From NCBI RefSeq assembly GCF_000428145.1, contig NZ_KE386632.1, positions 27,964-42,100 on the forward strand: a DNA stretch of 14,137 nucleotides, read 5' to 3'. How positions within the stretch are numbered: the stretch's first letter is position 1; the number at the start of each line of letters is the position of its first letter. Origin of the DNA: Chitinilyticum litopenaei DSM 21440 (GTDB lineage: Bacteria > Pseudomonadota > Gammaproteobacteria > Burkholderiales > Chitinibacteraceae). Positions 12,246 through 14,137 of the stretch are shown in pieces. The notes under the pieces are model-generated. The model was not told where the DNA came from. It ran no database searches and was given only the letters and a program-made list of their open reading frames with translations. The translations under genes were made by a program, and so were the position numbers.

Positions 12246-12551
12246 TCAGCCGGCGTGCTGATCGCGGGCCGCAACCAAGCCAGCGATGTACTGCTGTACT
12301 TCGTGCTGCAGCCATGCCACTGCCTTGCCGCCCAAGGGGACGGGCTTCGGGGCTTTGCCGGCTGCGATTGAGGCGTACCATGCCGACCTACTTAGGCCGG
12401 TTTGGCGCAGCACCTCCGACAAGCGAATGAGCACAAAAAATGGGGCCTGATCGGCACGGGGCTGGGTGTCGGTCGTCGTCGGGGATTTGATCGGGGTAAC
12501 GCTGGCGCTGGCCGGGGTCTGGCCGGCAGGGATGGTGGGCTTGCGAATCAT
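12246..12551 (-). CDS. AlpA-family transcriptional regulator / excisionase-like
   Basis: A 101-aa protein with a Pro/Ser/Thr-rich N-terminal extension (1-36), then the AlpA (phage CP4-57 regulator) core at about 41-97. The core reads LIRLSEVLRQTGLSRSAWYASIAAGKAPKPVPLGGKAVAWLQHEVQQYI, a MerR-like winged helix with the wing and the W-x-x-x-E-V-x-x-Y/W-I signature. AlpA proteins activate the integrase gene and promote excision of P4-like elements. Typical AlpA is about 70 aa, so the extension is unusual. The ATG at 12551 overlaps the preceding stop in an ATGA junction. It supports an integrase gene elsewhere in the element, outside this window. Confidence 0.88.
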   Translation of the reverse strand: MIRKPTIPAGQTPASASVTPIKSPTTTDTQPRADQAPFFVLIRLSEVLRQTGLSRSAWYASIAAGKAPKPVPLGGKAVAWLQHEVQQYIAGLVAARDQHAG

Positions 12552-12772
12552 GCCGCACCGCCTTTGCCGTCATGCTTTACGACGTAGATCGCAGCAAATG
12601 CTTCGACATCAGCGGGGGTATAGAAAACCCTGCGGCCTGCTTTGCTGTACGGGAGGGGCGGGAGGCCAGCCGGCGTCCCCAGGCATCGCCATTTCGCCAA
12701 TGTGCTGCGCTTGATGCCCAGCACAAGGGCTGCTTGTTGGTCTGACCAACGTTCAAGATGAAGATGGGACAT
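12548..12772 (-). CDS. Small MerR/excisionase-type HTH DNA-binding protein (74 aa)
   Basis: A 74-aa winged helix-turn-helix of the excisionase/MerR-HTH_17 class. The recognition part is WSDQQAALVLGIKRSTLAKWR (9-29), the wing is around LPYSKAGRRVFYTPADVEAF (40-59). The ATG at 12772 has GAAGGA about 10 nt upstream. It is first gene of the operon and is translationally coupled to the AlpA-like gene. Two HTH proteins of this kind in tandem suggest one directional factor and one regulator, but which is which cannot be told. A 15-bp palindrome (GTTGGTC-T-GACCAAC, 12736-12750) lies inside its own coding start and could be an autoregulatory site. Confidence 0.82.
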   Translation of the reverse strand: MSHLHLERWSDQQAALVLGIKRSTLAKWRCLGTPAGLPPLPYSKAGRRVFYTPADVEAFAAIYVVKHDGKGGAA

Positions 12773-12774
12773 GA

Positions 12775-12858
12775 TTGCATCCTTCAGTTTCCCGACGTTG
12801 CCGGGGATGGATGCAACTATGCGTTATGGGGTATTCCAATCAATCGCCAAGATTGGAA
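12775..12858. promoter_or_regulatory. Upstream region of the alpA operon with two inverted repeats
   Basis: TTGCATCC (12775-12782) pairs with GGATGCAA (12809-12816), and TTCCAATC (12834-12841) with GATTGGAA (12851-12858) across 9 nt. This 107-nt gap must hold the promoter for the HTH-alpA operon. On the minus strand TTGGCG-N17-ATAACG is a weak promoter candidate. The repeats are likely operators or leader hairpins; neither is followed by a T-run on the minus strand. Confidence 0.4.
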
Positions 12859-12879
12859 AAACGGGGAAGCATGCGCGTT

Positions 12880-13662
12880 TTACTTTTTGAGCAAGTCCCA
12901 CTTGCCGCAGCGCGACGCCTGAAAAGTTGACCAAGCCAAATCAGCCCGCCCGCCGCCCTTTGCGCCGCTATCCAGCACAGAGGTAAAAGCATCCTTGTCC
13001 GGATCACGGGTAACGCAAAAGCCAGCGATGAGCACCTCGCCGCCCGCTTGCTCGACTTGCCGCACCATCTCGCGCCAGATTGTTATGGCGTGCAGCTCGA
13101 CACCGCTCTGCATAAGGCTCGCGCGGACGCGCTCGGCAAGCCGCCGAATGCCGACATTGGTTTTTCTGCCACGATGGGGGATCAATTGCAGCTCAGCAAG
13201 GCGAGCGCGGTAGAGCAACGCACAGCGGAGTGCCTTTTTTTCCTCGCTGACCTGCTCAGGCTCAACAGCATGCGCACGCGCCCACGCCTCGCCAATCAGG
13301 TTTAGCGCGCTGGCAAATTGGTTCGCGCCCGGCGGCGCAATGAGTGCAACGGCAGCAGCCCTGCCGGAAATGTCTAGACCCCACTGCAGCCGCGCCCGCA
13401 GCTTGTCCAGATAGTCAGCACACTGCGCATCATCGCCCGCCAGACTGGCCGAAACGACAGCATCGGCAAGGCGGCGATGCGTGGCCCGCTCATCGTCCGC
13501 AAGTACATCGGCCAGCGAGCGCGGCCAGCCGCGCAGCGCTTCCCATGCCGCCACGGGTTGCGGCCCGTAAACTTCGTGGTGTGCCTCGCTGGCGGCGACC
13601 ACTTCCACGGGCTTGCGGTTGATCCTTACCGGCTGGGCCTTGTCATCTTCGCTGTCCTGCAT
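12880..13662 (-). CDS. Hypothetical protein (about 260 aa)
   Basis: No family recognised. The protein starts acidic (MQDSEDDKAQPVRINRKPVEVV) and is helical in the middle. A basic segment follows (LQLIPHRGRKTNVGIRRLAERVRASL, about 168-193) that could bind DNA, then a compact beta-like end (GGEVLIAGFCVTRDPDKDAF). The C-terminus is CGKWDLLKK. The ATG at 13662 is chosen because AAGGGG lies about six bases upstream; alternative in-frame starts exist at 13677, 13770 and a TTG at 13821, the last inside the 49-bp repeats. It is on the same strand as the alpA operon but separated by 107 nt. Its role in the element is unknown; a replication, mobilisation or regulator role cannot be distinguished. Confidence 0.65.
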   Translation of the reverse strand: MQDSEDDKAQPVRINRKPVEVVAASEAHHEVYGPQPVAAWEALRGWPRSLADVLADDERATHRRLADAVVSASLAGDDAQCADYLDKLRARLQWGLDISGRAAAVALIAPPGANQFASALNLIGEAWARAHAVEPEQVSEEKKALRCALLYRARLAELQLIPHRGRKTNVGIRRLAERVRASLMQSGVELHAITIWREMVRQVEQAGGEVLIAGFCVTRDPDKDAFTSVLDSGAKGGGRADLAWSTFQASRCGKWDLLKK

Positions 13663-13797
13663 CCCTTGCCCCTTCATGCAAGAGCCCTCACAGATGGAGA
13701 ACCCCGGCGGGCAGGTGAAGGCGTCTGCTTTTCGCCCCGTCGGGCTAGCCGGTTGCAAGCATTCTGCCATCGTTTGACGGCGTGTGCTGTGCGGCAG

Positions 13798-14137
13798 CGA
13801 CACGCCGGGCGGAAGTGCCAAGAGTTTCAGGCGCTGGGCGCAGTACCGACACGTCGGGCGGAAGTGCCAAGAGTTTCAGGCGCTGGGCGCAGTACCGACA
13901 CGCCGGGCGGAAGTGCCAAGAGTTTCAGGCGCTGGGCGTAGCACCGACACGCCGGGCGGAAGTGCCAAGAGTTTCAGGCGCTGGGCGCAGTACCGACACG
14001 CCGGGCGGAAGTGGCAAGAGTTTCAGGCGCTGGGCGCAGTACCGACACGCCGGGCGGAAGTGCCAAGAGTTTCAGGCGCTGGGCGCAGCACCGACACGCC
14101 GGGCGGAAGTGCCAAGAGTTTCAGGCGCTGGGCGCAG
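13798..14137. repeat. 49-bp direct tandem repeat array at the window edge
   Basis: Units begin at 13798, 13847, 13896, 13945, 13994, 14043 and 14092; the last is cut by the window end. The consensus begins CGACACGCCGGGCGGAAGTG and ends CGCTGGGCGCAGTAC, with the CCAAGAGTTTCAGG core between. Units differ by only a few bases (for example GT for GC at 13853-13854, or G for C at 14014). There are no spacers. The full copy number is unknown. Confidence 0.95.

Noticed and set aside
13798..14137. CRISPR array
   Set aside because: The 49-bp units are adjacent with no unique spacers, and no cas gene is present.

Overview
The window is GC-rich bacterial DNA. The ntrB-ntrC gene order, the DUF4124 protein and the sigma-54/NtrC control signals suggest a betaproteobacterium, perhaps of the Rhodocyclales (Azoarcus/Thauera type). 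That lineage call is inference from gene content; no rRNA or other marker is present.

Left part (1-about 4550) is core chromosome, all on the minus strand. It holds a HAD-family hydrolase, a SelT/SelW-like thioredoxin-fold protein and a secreted DUF4124 protein in one tight operon that ends at an intrinsic terminator (2873-2899). The nitrogen two-component pair ntrB (glnL) and ntrC (glnG) follows. ntrB has a textbook sigma-54 promoter (2669-2685) and an NtrC enhancer site (2756-2772). Two arrays of the same heptamer (GCCTCAC), in opposite orientation, flank ntrBC: one touches the NtrC enhancer and the other supplies the last codons and the stop of ntrC.

The boundary (about 4484-4750) carries a terminator, a short stretch encoding MYYSL (which resembles the C-terminus of glutamine synthetase), tandem AAAAACGGGGGG repeats and several hairpins. 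It looks like one end of an integrated element, inserted upstream of the HAD gene.

The rest (about 4560-14137) is an accessory element with the architecture of a P4-like satellite or integrative island, mostly on the minus strand. A regulatory operon (12772 to 11086) has two MerR/AlpA-type HTH proteins and two unknown proteins. A HigBA toxin-antitoxin pair lies on the plus strand. Back to back with the higB promoter is a compact unit: a strong promoter, an about 83-nt structured RNA ending in an intrinsic terminator, and a leader with a matching antisense segment. This looks like the P4 CI-RNA immunity arrangement. Below it a long operon of coupled genes runs from 10018 to 5709: a small two-helix membrane protein, four small unknown proteins, a zinc-ribbon/TOPRIM primase and a DUF927 helicase-like ATPase. 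About 70 nt past the ATPase gene lies a cluster of six GGTGTAAC iterons, a candidate replication origin. An orphan DUF772 (IS5-type transposase N-terminal) gene follows. The right edge holds a 260-aa protein of unknown function and an array of 49-bp tandem repeats that runs off the window. No integrase, tRNA or phage structural gene is visible.

Proposed logic: the TOPRIM and DUF927 proteins replicate the element from the iterons, the small RNA decides whether the replication operon is read through, AlpA controls excision or integrase, and HigBA stabilises the element. This model is inference.
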